DNA from: Pycnococcus provasolii
Lineage: Eukaryota; Chlorophyta; Pseudoscourfieldiophyceae; Pseudoscourfieldiales; Pycnococcaceae
Reading direction: 5' to 3'
DNA: 64,000 nt
Assembly: GCA_938743325.2 (NCBI GenBank)
Contig: OW568866.1
Coordinates: forward strand, 558,001 to 622,000
The position numbers and the translations under genes were made by a program. Below, piece after piece: positions 18,556 to 27,880 of the stretch; the stretch's first letter is position 1, and every line of letters begins with the position of its first letter. The notes under the pieces are model-generated. The model searched no databases. It saw only the letters and a list, made by a program, of their open reading frames with translations, and was not told the origin of the DNA.

Positions 18556-21438
18556 ATGGCTGTCGGTCGCGGTCGTTCGTTCGGATTACTCTCGCAACCC
18601 GTAAGCTCTGGCGATGCAGTCGCAGCCCGGGCTCTGTGGCGTTTTCGTATCCTAATAGTTATATGCATACTCGACGCGACTTCTTCCACGGCACTTTACT
18701 TATCCCTCCACTCCATGTCATCAGTTTTTGGTGGAGATGTGGGACCTCTTTTGGTGGACCTCAGCGCACTCCTGGACATTCGCGACGATACGCTAGGAAT
18801 CCTACTCATGTCTGCGCTACGCGTGTCTACCGTCCTCACGCTCTCTACATTCGCAGCACGCATCGGAAGCGAAAAGAACAAAAATAAGCAACATGCGTCT
18901 TGTCATCATCATCATCACCACCACCACCACGCCAGCGGAGAAGAAGCGGAGTCTGACGTGATGACAACGCCGTTGATTTCTCAAGGCGACGACAACGACG
19001 ACAACGACGACAACCATGCGCTTGGGGGCGACGCGGAGAAATTATCCGCCGTCAAGGCGCGCGAGCGGAAGAGAGACGTCGTCGTGGCATGTCTTTTCGC
19101 CTTATGCTGCCTCACTTGCCTGTTCCAGGCTGTGCAGTGTTCGACGTTCAGGAAATTCGAAGATAAGCCTCTTCCACTGAACTGGTCGTCCAAAACGTGG
19201 AGCATCCTGCGTGTCTTGCTCATGGCTAGCGGCATCTTCTGGGGGAACCTCGAGGCGGTGTTCGCTGTGCAGTGGGTTGAGATTGTCACGCGGCGTCGTG
19301 GATACCTCAAGCCGTCCGTCCATATGCACGAACTGATTCACTCAGAAGTTCCAAACCATAGGTGCGATGTCTGCCGTGGTCGCGTTCGAACCGCCATGCG
19401 ATGCGAGGCGTGTGATTTTGACGTTTGTCTCAAATGCTTTCGCAAAGGCGATCGATCGAGAGGTGAAGGTGGAATACGTGGCGACCGAGGTGTTCGGAAC
19501 GAGACAGATGCGCGCGAAAAGGGACCCGTCAGCCACCTTATGCGCGTCTGGTCAGTCGTCAAGTCTGAGCGATTGATGGTTGCAGCCGCGTTGTCCAGCT
19601 TGCTGATCACGAACGCCGCAGAAATTGCTTCTCCGAGCTTTACAGGTTCGATCCTCGACCACGTCGTGAAGAACGATCGCAAGGGCTTCGAGCTAGCCGT
19701 CCTCTATCTTACAATCAGCGCAGTCGTACAGTCCGTGCTCGGCGCATTCAAGGCGACGTGCTTCCGTATCGTCGGTCGGAAGATTACATGGCACATCAGG
19801 CAAAACTTGTTCTCCCAGCTGCTTCGCCAGGATATTGCTTTCTTCGACGCCGCGGCTACCGGAGATTTGGTCAGCCGTCTTGGCAATGATGTGACCGTGA
19901 TGACGTCTCCAATCACAACTACACTTGGCTCGTTCATCGGGTCACTTGCGAGGCTGATCGGCGGGCTCGCTTGCTCATTCATCGTCTCGTGGAGACTCGC
20001 TCTGCTCGCCTTCACGACACTCGTTCCCGCAGCGTACCTGACGAAACGCTTTGCGATGTGGTCCAGCTCGCTAAATGCACACATTTTCACCTCCCTCGGC
20101 GAGGCGACCAAGACTGTCAACGACGCGTTGGGCAATATACGGACCGTGAAATCGTCCGCGTGTGAGGATCTGGAGCACAAGAAATACAAGCGCAGTCTCG
20201 ACCGTGCGCTCAAGGAGGGCATTCTTGATGCAAAGGGTGCTGGCATCAACCGATTTCTCGGAGGGCTGCTGGACGAGGGCTCGCTCGTCATTGTTCTATG
20301 GTTTGGCGGAAATCTTGCACTCCAGCACATGCATGGCGGGGACGCGAAAGGCCCAGGTCTAACAGTGGGTCGACTGATTGCATTCCAGCTGTACTGGGGT
20401 ATGTTCAACAACAGTTTCGAGAACATGCAGAACCTGCTCGCCACGTTCACACGATCTGCCGGGGCAGCCACGCGTGTATGGAGCCTCGTCGACTCCTTCC
20501 CTGACATCAATGACGAAGCTGGTGCTGGGAGCGTTCAACAGTGGTTGCCTGCTAGCGCAAGCGTGGGACCGAAGGTTGAGCTTCGCGACGTCGTTTTCGC
20601 ATACCAGATGAGAGAGGAGGTACGTGTGCTGCAAGGTCTGGACGTTAGCATCGCCCCAAGCGAGGTGGGAGCTCTCGTCGGACCGTCTGGTGGCGGAAAA
20701 AGCACCGTCATTCACCTGCTGTTGCGATTTTACGACCCGCACGAAGGTCAGGTGATGCTTGACAGCCGTGACCTTCGATCTCTGCGACTGCAAGACGTTC
20801 GACGAAAGACTGGACTTGTATCACAGGAAACGCAGCTATTCGCCGAATCCATTCTGTATAATCTGGCCTATGGATTGCACGACTGCGACGACATTGACGC
20901 GGTTGTTCTTGGAGCATCCACAAACAGCGCAGGGGATGAAGAGACGTCGACTATCACGATCGATGATGCTGGCGAAGCGCCAACGAGGGAACAGGTACTT
21001 GAGGCTTGCGAAATGGCACAAGCTCGTGTATTCATCGAATCATTCCCCGATGGGCTTGCCACGCGTGTCGGCGAGCGTGGTGTTCGGCTGAGTGGCGGTC
21101 AGCGCCAGCGCATTGCGGTTGCGCGAGCATTCCTTCGGAAACCTCGCCTGCTTCTCTTGGATGAGGCCACATCTGCCCTTGACAGTGAGTCAGAAGCTCT
21201 CGTCCAACAGGCGCTGAATCATCTGATGGAGCAACGCACGAGCACTGTGGCAGTCGTGGCTCATCGCCTATCCACCGTGCGCAACGCGAATGCGATTCAC
21301 GTCGTGAGTGGAGGTCAATGCGCAGAGCGCGGACGGCACGAGGAGCTCATGGCGATTGAAGATGGCATCTACAAGAAGCTTGTAAAGACTCAGGTGGAGG
21401 CTGGCGCGACAAGCGCGATTGGAGAGGACCAGAGCTAA
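18556..21438 (+). CDS. ABC half-transporter (ABCB type) with embedded zinc finger
   Basis: 960 aa. Residues ~25-260 add about four extra hydrophobic segments, with a loop holding nine histidines in a row (117-125) and an Asp/Asn-rich stretch. A treble-clef zinc finger of ZZ/C1-like type follows on the cytosolic side: C270, C273, C283, C286, C291, C294 with ACDFDVCLKC. The exporter core has a six-helix TM domain (~335-635) and a nucleotide-binding domain: Walker A GPSGGGKS (709-716), Q-loop near VSQETQL, signature LSGGQ (845-849), Walker B LLLLDEA (D869, catalytic E870), H-loop VAHRLS. The core resembles TAP-like/ABCB half-transporters, which dimerise and export peptides or other solutes. The His run and the finger suggest metal binding or regulation (inference). 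All ATPase motifs are intact. Intronless. Confidence 0.9.
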   Translation: MAVGRGRSFGLLSQPVSSGDAVAARALWRFRILIVICILDATSSTALYLSLHSMSSVFGGDVGPLLVDLSALLDIRDDTLGILLMSALRVSTVLTLSTFAARIGSEKNKNKQHASCHHHHHHHHHASGEEAESDVMTTPLISQGDDNDDNDDNHALGGDAEKLSAVKARERKRDVVVACLFALCCLTCLFQAVQCSTFRKFEDKPLPLNWSSKTWSILRVLLMASGIFWGNLEAVFAVQWVEIVTRRRGYLKPSVHMHELIHSEVPNHRCDVCRGRVRTAMRCEACDFDVCLKCFRKGDRSRGEGGIRGDRGVRNETDAREKGPVSHLMRVWSVVKSERLMVAAALSSLLITNAAEIASPSFTGSILDHVVKNDRKGFELAVLYLTISAVVQSVLGAFKATCFRIVGRKITWHIRQNLFSQLLRQDIAFFDAAATGDLVSRLGNDVTVMTSPITTTLGSFIGSLARLIGGLACSFIVSWRLALLAFTTLVPAAYLTKRFAMWSSSLNAHIFTSLGEATKTVNDALGNIRTVKSSACEDLEHKKYKRSLDRALKEGILDAKGAGINRFLGGLLDEGSLVIVLWFGGNLALQHMHGGDAKGPGLTVGRLIAFQLYWGMFNNSFENMQNLLATFTRSAGAATRVWSLVDSFPDINDEAGAGSVQQWLPASASVGPKVELRDVVFAYQMREEVRVLQGLDVSIAPSEVGALVGPSGGGKSTVIHLLLRFYDPHEGQVMLDSRDLRSLRLQDVRRKTGLVSQETQLFAESILYNLAYGLHDCDDIDAVVLGASTNSAGDEETSTITIDDAGEAPTREQVLEACEMAQARVFIESFPDGLATRVGERGVRLSGGQRQRIAVARAFLRKPRLLLLDEATSALDSESEALVQQALNHLMEQRTSTVAVVAHRLSTVRNANAIHVVSGGQCAERGRHEELMAIEDGIYKKLVKTQVEAGATSAIGEDQS

Positions 21439-21798
21439 ACATTAATTTTATTAAGCATTTCGAATGTGTAATACCAATCAATTCTTTCATCGTACTAAAA
21501 GTCGAGATCTATGGACTGTTAGGGTAGGTCATCGACGTCGACAAATGTTGCTCATGATCACCATTATTAATGCCATTATAGGATGGTATGACGTCAACGA
21601 AGAACCAACCACTCAGGTCAACCACTCCAGGAGATTTTATTACCCTCCATGTCGGCCATCTAAGTCGGCCGGCAAAGGTGGGCGTAACACCTCATCGCAA
21701 CAAGTAAAGTTTACCTGGTAGTATTCTTGCCTCTGTGAACTTACAAAAACAACCATTGGTGGAACCTCCCGTCCGCCTGATGCCTGAGCAGTATCCGG
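21439..21798. other. Intergenic region, no gene seen
   Basis: About 360 bp, A/T-richer than its neighbours, with TCGGCCGGC at about 21665-21673. Probably the promoter of the F-box/WD40 gene. Confidence 0.5.
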
Positions 21799-23829
21799 AT
21801 GAACTGCCCTTGCAAGCTGTCTTGGGACATCTTGGGACCCGCACGCTCGCCAATCATCGAGCTAGCCATGTCCGGCGACCCGTCCCTCGCCCTGCGCGCG
21901 TACTCGCGCAACTACAGCGGACACCTCGAGGTCGCGGAGGCGATTCGAGAGTCGGCGCGAGCAGCGGCACAGGAGCCGGAGAACGAAGAGGAGGCACTCG
22001 CACGCAGGTTTGAAGACCTGCTCTACCGAGCAAGGAGGCACGATGAAGCGTGGTGCACTCGACATCAAGTCAAGTACAACGGACCGCCAGGCGTCGACCT
22101 TGCCGAGGAATTCAAGGCGCTGGCCCTCGACTGCAAGGAGGAAGATGACGCTGAGGTGGCGCGTGGGTACGAGACGAGCGTAAGAAAGCAAGCGGAGGCG
22201 GCGGAAGCGGCGCGCAAGCGCGAGGAAGTGCGCGAGCGGGCAGCCGCTGAGCAGGCCAAGAAGGAGGCGCAGGAGCGAGCGGAGGCGCGAGCACTCGCTG
22301 AGAAGAGGGAGCAGGAGCAACGTGACGCGGAGAGGGCAGCTGAGCAAGCGGCGGCGTCAGCCTCTCGGGATGGCGCAAGTCGCAAAGGCGAAGAAGCAAG
22401 ATTTGCCGTCGAGGAAGTGACGTCGCCGTTCGGGGAACTTCCGCCGCTCGTCTGGCGTGGCGTCCTGCGTTGCCTATCTCCACGCTCGCTCTGCCGGATA
22501 AGCTGTGCGTCCGCCGAGCTACGTCGTCTAGCGCTTAGTGACGACAACGGCGATGGAACATGCTGGCATCAGGCGATGATTCGCGGCGGACGTCATCCTC
22601 GTCTCGGGCAGCCGGCTGGGACGAGCGAAGACAAGTGGCGCTCAAGATTTGTCACCAGCCTGTCATACGATGCGAATTGGAATCGACGCCATTCCGAACG
22701 GTGGGATTTGCGTCACCACAGTCAGTATCTTACCTGCACCGCAATGAGCCGGGGCATTGTTGCATTCGGTTCGATGGACGGTTCGCTGTCCCTGGTTTCG
22801 ATGTCGCCACGCGCGCCGGGTGATGTGCAGACCCAGAATCCAGGCCGACTTTCAGCGACGCTATCTGACCGAACCACAGAATCTGGCGTCCAGTGTGCAG
22901 CCTTCCTTCAAAATGAAGCAAGCAACGATGGATATGAGGACGCGATAGATGATGATCAAAGCCGTGTGCTCGTCTCAGGAACGCACGGCGGATTCGTGCA
23001 AGTGTGGCGTATTGATCCTACGCGATGGTGTTCTTCGCAGCCTTGGCATGAGCGTGCCGCTTCGCAGGTTACGCTTCTCGACACACCACATGCGCATGCA
23101 GATTGCGTCGCTATCTGCGGAGAGCGCATGGCGTTCGGGGGAGCCACGCATCGCCAGCCATCAGAAGAAACGTCGATTATCGGTGTGTACGACGGTTTGT
23201 CGAATGGCATGGTCGCATCTGTGTGTCACCTAACAGACCCTTCGTTTCGCTGCGAAGTGTACGGCGTGAGTTGGATGGGACAACATTGTGTGTCTGCCGC
23301 GTGTGGCGACGGTGCAGTGCGCATGTGGGATGTGCGAGTGCCTCGCAACAAGGCATCGTTCACTCTGAAGCCGAACGTGAGATGTGCCATGCGTTGTGTG
23401 GTTGGCGTAGAGGAATCGAGCTGCTTAATTGCAGGTGATAGCATCGGGTCAATCCGAAGGATGGACATTCGAAAGAGCTCAGGAGTCGAGGCAACTTTCA
23501 CACGGAAGTTCGGATCCTCTGTAAATGCGATCCAAGCAAGTCCTCGATTGAGGCGTGTTGTGGCTGGATGCGACGACGGCGCCTTGCACGTGCTGAGATG
23601 GCCGACGCTCGATAAAACGAGCCAGATAAGCTTTCCAACAGGCGTAACGGGCGTCGACATGGACCACACGAGACTTAGCGTTTCTACCGAGGACACCGTC
23701 GGCCGAGCCTTTGACTTTACAGGGAAGCTCGGAGGGGGCGTCGATTTCACCGCCATCGCGGACGCGTTACGTTTGGCACGTCAAAGCCGAACGGCATTTC
23801 AAAATCGCCGCGGTGCCACGCCTCGATGA
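21799..23829 (+). CDS. F-box and WD40-repeat protein
   Basis: 676 aa from the ATG at 21799; the in-frame ATG at 21868 (MSGDPSLAL) is equally possible. An N-terminal helical region leads into a strongly charged single coiled coil (~115-190, AAEQAKKEAQERAEARALAEKR-like). The F-box is at ~212-262 (ELPPLVWRGVLRCLSPRSLCRISCASAELRRLA), and from ~295 to 645 WD40-type blades can be read (GIVAFGSMDGSLSLV, RVLVSGTHGGFVQVW, CVSAACGDGAVRMWDV, SCLIAGDSIGSIRRMD, RRVVAGCDDGALHVL). F-box/WD40 proteins are usually substrate receptors of SCF ubiquitin ligases, binding SKP1 through the F-box. The target is unknown. The coiled coil between N terminus and F-box is unusual. Intronless. Confidence 0.85.
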   Translation: MNCPCKLSWDILGPARSPIIELAMSGDPSLALRAYSRNYSGHLEVAEAIRESARAAAQEPENEEEALARRFEDLLYRARRHDEAWCTRHQVKYNGPPGVDLAEEFKALALDCKEEDDAEVARGYETSVRKQAEAAEAARKREEVRERAAAEQAKKEAQERAEARALAEKREQEQRDAERAAEQAAASASRDGASRKGEEARFAVEEVTSPFGELPPLVWRGVLRCLSPRSLCRISCASAELRRLALSDDNGDGTCWHQAMIRGGRHPRLGQPAGTSEDKWRSRFVTSLSYDANWNRRHSERWDLRHHSQYLTCTAMSRGIVAFGSMDGSLSLVSMSPRAPGDVQTQNPGRLSATLSDRTTESGVQCAAFLQNEASNDGYEDAIDDDQSRVLVSGTHGGFVQVWRIDPTRWCSSQPWHERAASQVTLLDTPHAHADCVAICGERMAFGGATHRQPSEETSIIGVYDGLSNGMVASVCHLTDPSFRCEVYGVSWMGQHCVSAACGDGAVRMWDVRVPRNKASFTLKPNVRCAMRCVVGVEESSCLIAGDSIGSIRRMDIRKSSGVEATFTRKFGSSVNAIQASPRLRRVVAGCDDGALHVLRWPTLDKTSQISFPTGVTGVDMDHTRLSVSTEDTVGRAFDFTGKLGGGVDFTAIADALRLARQSRTAFQNRRGATPR

Positions 23830-23871
23830 TAGACGTTGAATGGGCATCTTATTTTTTTTGTAACTAACCTT

Positions 23872-24015
23872 AGAGTGATACAGCCTTCGAAATCATTTGC
23901 GCCATGTACAAAAACGCGCCGTGAATGGCACCGGTGAATGGGCTGAATGGTGAAAGTGGACGGTGTGAATGAACGACCGCTAGACAGAGTCAAGTGCACT
24001 TCATTACTGTATGAG
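23872..24015 (-). repeat. Dispersed 3' element, copy B
   Basis: Related to copies A and C. It fills most of the 199-bp gap between two convergent genes and ends ~14 bp 3' of the Misato stop. An extra internal GGTGAATGGGCTGAATGG segment makes it longer than copy A. Confidence 0.75.
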
Positions 24016-24028
24016 GGATTTCATTTTG

Positions 24029-25627
24029 TTACAGTTCTTCCCAGTCGTCGTCGTCGTCGTAATCTGGGTTGTCCAGAGACGCCAATGCTTCTATGTAATT
24101 CTCCTCCTCTCCGTCCAGACCCCACGCGCGCAATTCCCTGCGTCCCGCTCGCAGCGTCTCTCGTGCGTGCTCGAAAATACGCGTGTTCCTTGTCGCCCTG
24201 AGCCTTGCCGCACACGCGAGTGTCGCGCGGTGCGCCTCAGTTCGCTCGCATAAGATCGAGGGAAACGCGATTGGGGCTGCGATCGGCTCGCTGTGCGCGA
24301 ACCTTCCTGCGAAGCATCGTGAGCTGGTCGTGCGTTGACGCTGCAAGAGCAGCTCGTCGATGCGAGAGATTCCTATCCCTCGCATGGCATACAACTCCGC
24401 TACTGCGTCCATATCGCCCCCACCGACACTCGCATTTCCGTTGCCACCTAAAATTGGGCTCGTGAACGCCCTAAAATCATCAAACGTCAATTCCTCCGTC
24501 GCGGGCGCCGCCACCGCGGCCTCCAGAACAAAGTGCCCGGCAGCCCGCGTGAGCGGTGAGAATAGCTCATCGAGCGTACCTCCAGCGCGCACGCCGTACG
24601 CTTGGTACGCTGCGTCAGGCCGTTCGTCGTGCTTTGTGGTGATTGGCGTCAGCAAAGCCTCGAGCGCCGTCGCCTGGTAGGCGCTCGCCTCGAAAGCGGT
24701 GGCGTTTGGGTCACTCACGCCGAGCGGGACGTACGCGTCCACCAAGCCATCGCTTGCCGCCTGCCCAAGGAATAGGCTAGCACACAGCCCTGTCGTACAC
24801 GACGTGCTCAACGCTGGCGACTTCCCACCGGCATCGCTCGTGGCGCACGCGACGATGTGGTGCTTCGTTCCCGTCATGTCGCGAAGCTCCTGCAGCAGGT
24901 GCGCCGTGGGTCCGACCCACGGCGTGTCGTCGGCGAACATAACAACACTTCCCTGCGCATTATCACATCGCTCAAGCAGCGTACGCACAGCGTCTGCGGC
25001 GTTCTCGCAGACAAAGCCGTCGCCTTCGCCGCGCGTTGTGGTCCAAGTGTTCAGAGCGTCGACAGGGTTAGCCAAGCCGATGTGGCAGGTGTCGCGCCAG
25101 ATACCTGGCAGAAGCTGCACCGCGCCAGGTGGAAGGCGGGGCTTGAGGAAGTCTGCCCAGGTTCGCACGTGGTTCGGATCGTCGAGCCTCGACGCGGCGC
25201 TTGCGACGGCGTTCTCGTCGCCAGCCTCCTCCGCGAGTCGTGCGAATTCGCTCGCCGGTGCCCGGTCACCCGGGTCTGCGCCGTGCAAGTCGACAGTGCC
25301 GTGCCACGCCTCCGCCGCCGCCCTCTCGCTCGCTGTAAGGGCTTCTCTTCCTTGCGTGACGTTGGTTCCCATCGTCGCGCCTGACGCGTCGATTACGAGG
25401 AGGCGCGGAAGAGGCAGTCCGCCTGAAGTCGGTCCCCCCCCTCTTGTTATTCTGTTGGCGAACGGGGACAAAGGTGCTGCATCACCCCTAGCGGCGGGAG
25501 ACTCAGACGCCTGGGACAGACACAAGTTCACGATGTGCGTCGTCGTGTAGTTGGCGCGGTCGCCCAAACTCAATAAAAGGAGCTCGCGATGATGGGAGTG
25601 ATGATGGGAGGGAACATGAGACGCCAT
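24029..25627 (-). CDS. DML1: Misato/DML1 homologue (tubulin-like)
   Basis: 532 aa. The start matches the Misato/DML1 family: RELLLLSLGDRANYTTTHIVNL corresponds to the family's N-terminal tubulin-like strand-helix (animal REILTLQLG...NFVGTHWWN). Further family blocks: PRLLVIDASG, VRTWADFLKPRLPPGAVQLLP, ENAADAVRTLLERCDNAQGSVVMFAD and ATSILCER-like segments near the C terminus. It is more diverged than animal or yeast proteins, with the HWWN replaced. In animals and yeast it is needed for mitochondrial distribution and morphology; in flies, for tubulin complexes with TCP-1. The last ~15 residues are acidic. Intronless. A telomere-like repeat lies ~100 bp upstream. Confidence 0.85.
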   Translation of the reverse strand: MASHVPSHHHSHHRELLLLSLGDRANYTTTHIVNLCLSQASESPAARGDAAPLSPFANRITRGGGPTSGGLPLPRLLVIDASGATMGTNVTQGREALTASERAAAEAWHGTVDLHGADPGDRAPASEFARLAEEAGDENAVASAASRLDDPNHVRTWADFLKPRLPPGAVQLLPGIWRDTCHIGLANPVDALNTWTTTRGEGDGFVCENAADAVRTLLERCDNAQGSVVMFADDTPWVGPTAHLLQELRDMTGTKHHIVACATSDAGGKSPALSTSCTTGLCASLFLGQAASDGLVDAYVPLGVSDPNATAFEASAYQATALEALLTPITTKHDERPDAAYQAYGVRAGGTLDELFSPLTRAAGHFVLEAAVAAPATEELTFDDFRAFTSPILGGNGNASVGGGDMDAVAELYAMRGIGISRIDELLLQRQRTTSSRCFAGRFAHSEPIAAPIAFPSILCERTEAHRATLACAARLRATRNTRIFEHARETLRAGRRELRAWGLDGEEENYIEALASLDNPDYDDDDDWEEL

Positions 25628-26411
25628 ATATATGTGTGATAGCGGAGGAGCAGAATGAAACGAAAAATACCGGAAGGGGAGGAGAGAGGGCCCGAATCCA
25701 ACCCCCGAATCCTAAACCCCGAATCCGTAACCCTAACCCTAATCAGGCGTTAGCAGGGTTGGGTTCTTCCCTTCCTTCCTTCGGGCGGGCGGGCGGGCTC
25801 CCTTCTCCTGCCGCGGCCTGGGCGTGGCATCCTGTGCTTTTGTCGCCGCACCTTGCGTCGACATCAAGCACTCGCGCGTCGGAGTTACGCGCAGAGGTCA
25901 CTGTAGGACTGTGTCCACAGTTTCATGGCGGCACTTGGAGGCGCCGACCAACCCGGACTCGCTGTTGCAGGACAACTTAGGCGTTGTTCGAGCAGTAGTT
26001 AGGCGTAGTAAGACGTGAGCGGTAGACGCGAGAAGACGCGCCACAGGTGCTTAAGACTGTGCGACGTGCACAAGAAATAAGTAAGGGAAAGAAAGTTATG
26101 ACGTTACTGAGAGAGAGAAAAAGGGAAAGAAAGAGCCTCCCGAGACCGTGAGGCCTCGAGGGAAGAGCAAAGCTCGGCACGAGAGGATGTCGACATCCTC
26201 TCGTCATGCCCGCTACAACGGTAACATATAACGAGGGCTCATGGGAGCCAATCGAAAAGAATCCAATCGAATCCAAGAGGGAACGGTTCTCACGTAGAGA
26301 AGACCAAAGAAAAGGAATCTATATATGTAACCATTCTCAAAGTAAACGAAGTAAACGCGTTGGCAAAACGCGTTGGCCATTGGCGGCCATACACAACCAG
26401 AGCTAACCTTA
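25628..26411. other. Intergenic region with telomere-like repeat and palindrome
   Basis: Holds GTAACCCTAACCCTAA (from 25726), a GGGC-rich stretch near 25785-25800, a purine-rich GAAAGAAAG segment (26080-26130) and a perfect 26-bp palindrome (26179-26204). No convincing gene. Confidence 0.5.
26179..26204. repeat. Perfect 26-bp palindrome
   Basis: Both 13-base arms (ACGAGAGGATGTC and its reverse complement) match with no spacer, centred on GTCGAC at 26191/26192. It lies ~200 bp from the 3' boundary of the MULE remnant, so it may be an end or a target of that element. Confidence 0.9.
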
Positions 26412-26879
26412 TCACTTAAGACAAACCATAAAAATATCCAGTGGAGACCAACAGGTATCCACAAGAAACCCAAATAAAGATCCAAAACAAAGAGAACCGG
26501 GATCCCCTAAGGGAAACCCAATATGAAACAGAAACGGGCGAAATGTATGCACTAGCGTCGATCCGTTCATTCTGTGCGCTATGCACCCAACCACATATAT
26601 AACCCACTCCCCGAAAACTAATTTGAATGTCCCATCGCAAACCACATGTTGCGGAAGGTTGCCTCGGTGCATTGCCTCTACGTTCCGTAGGAGCTGCTTG
26701 CACGACACTATGACCCCAATTTCTGACTCCTTATCTCGCCGACCCAACGTGAACAACTCAGAGTCGTCGTACTGTTTGAATACTTCATGAAGCTTTTCGA
26801 ACTCTTCCGGAGGGGGCGGTGGAGGGGGCACCGCCAATTCCGATTCCATTTCAGGCGGAACGGCGAAGCCTTGTGTCAT
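26412..26879 (-). mobile_element. MULE-type transposase, truncated remnant
   Basis: A 155-codon frame from the ATG at 26879. Residues ~30-125 fit the first part of a Mutator-like (MULE) transposase core: SCKQLLRNVEAMHRG, then CDGTFKLVFGEWVIYVVG with the first catalytic aspartate, then HTFRPFLFHIGFPLGD, as in MULE families of protists. The rest of the catalytic core is absent, so the copy cannot be active. The frame starts within the stop of the preceding minus-strand frame (ATGA overlap). Base composition is more A/T-rich than in neighbouring genes. No terminal inverted repeats identified. Confidence 0.55.
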
Positions 26880-27118
26880 GACGTGAGCTTCGCGTCGAGC
26901 TGCGCCATGTCGTACTTCATGCCGTACCCTTCGAGAGTGTGCTCTGTTTCGTCGTCAGGAGGATCGTCGTACATAAGCGTTGCAACAAGCATCACCTCAT
27001 CCACCACTTCGCCGTTTCGGGCACGAAAATTCCTCGACAAATGCTCAAACCCGAAGGATTCAAAGAAACCAAGTGCGTTCTCATCAGCGAGCATGACACG
27101 GGGGCCAGACTCGACAAG
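26880..27118 (-). pseudogene. Possible GNAT acetyltransferase C-terminal remnant
   Basis: A short minus frame carries ADENALGFFESFGFEHLSRNF, resembling the last part of a GNAT fold (N..A..FYE..GF), followed by ARNGEVVDEVMLVATL. No acetyl-CoA P-loop is visible upstream, where the sequence passes into the retroelement fossil on the other strand. It reads best as a broken host gene end or a captured fragment; weak evidence. Confidence 0.25.
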
Positions 27119-27119
27119 G

Positions 27120-27880
27120 AAGGCGCCAAGGGTGGTTGGACTAGCCAAGTGCAGCTGGCCACGCCCGAGGAATATCAGGTGTTCTACGATGCTTGGAGGA
27201 AGGCTCAAGGAGAGGATGAGCCTGCGAGCACTGCCAGAGCATTCCTCGCACTTACGACGAGGCAGGGCAAATCAGCGCAACACGCCATGGCCTATGCCGC
27301 GGTGGCAGGAGACGAACCATGGCAAGGAGTAGCTCACACAGATATGTCCTCGCAGCACGCGTCCACGGCGGAGCAGCTGAGGGACTGGTGGGCACGTATC
27401 GCCACGGTGGATTGGATTGAATGGAGGCAGCCGGAGTCAAGATCATGGTGGTCCAAACCACCACAGCCAGGTTGGGACAAGCACGGAGTAGTAGTGGTCG
27501 AGGCAGGAGGAGGGACTTGCGTGGGCCTGGAGGCGGCAATGCAGGCTGGATGCATGGTCAAGGCCTACGTGCTCGTCAACGCCAACCCAGTGGCACGTGC
27601 CATCGCCGCAAGGCGAGTGGATGAACTGCGCATGGCACATGGCGCAAGGCTGGGGGAGGCACATGGGATTGCTGAGCACTTGGATGCCCTATCAGGATCG
27701 AGACATTGGCACTTCACCATGGAGCAAGTGAGGAGCAGTTGTCCACAGGCGGCACTCGCAAACGAGGGGCCGCCAGGCTGGAGAGGGGTGAGTCAGAAAG
27801 GAAAGGTCGGGGGTTACCTTAGTGCCCTTGCCCCGGTTCGACCGGTTCATACGGGGCGAGTTTTTACGCGCGTGGCGTGA
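27120..27880 (+). mobile_element. Fossil fragment of a DIRS-like retroelement with methyltransferase-like domain
   Basis: The plus strand holds a protein segment with VVVVEAGGGTCVGLEAAMQAG followed by NPVARAIAARRVDEL. This matches motif I and the following helix of the C5-methyltransferase-like domain that accompanies reverse transcriptase in some green-algal tyrosine-recombinase (DIRS-like) retroelements; the assignment is from memory of that family. The element is broken and only this part is left here; no flanking repeats were recognised. Age: old enough for loss of most of the element. Confidence 0.4.

Noticed and set aside
26939-27208. Plus frame joined to the retroelement fragment at its left end
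   Set aside because: The region left of ~27120 gives no retroelement-like match and reads better as a GNAT-like remnant on the other strand; only the right part is assigned to the fossil.
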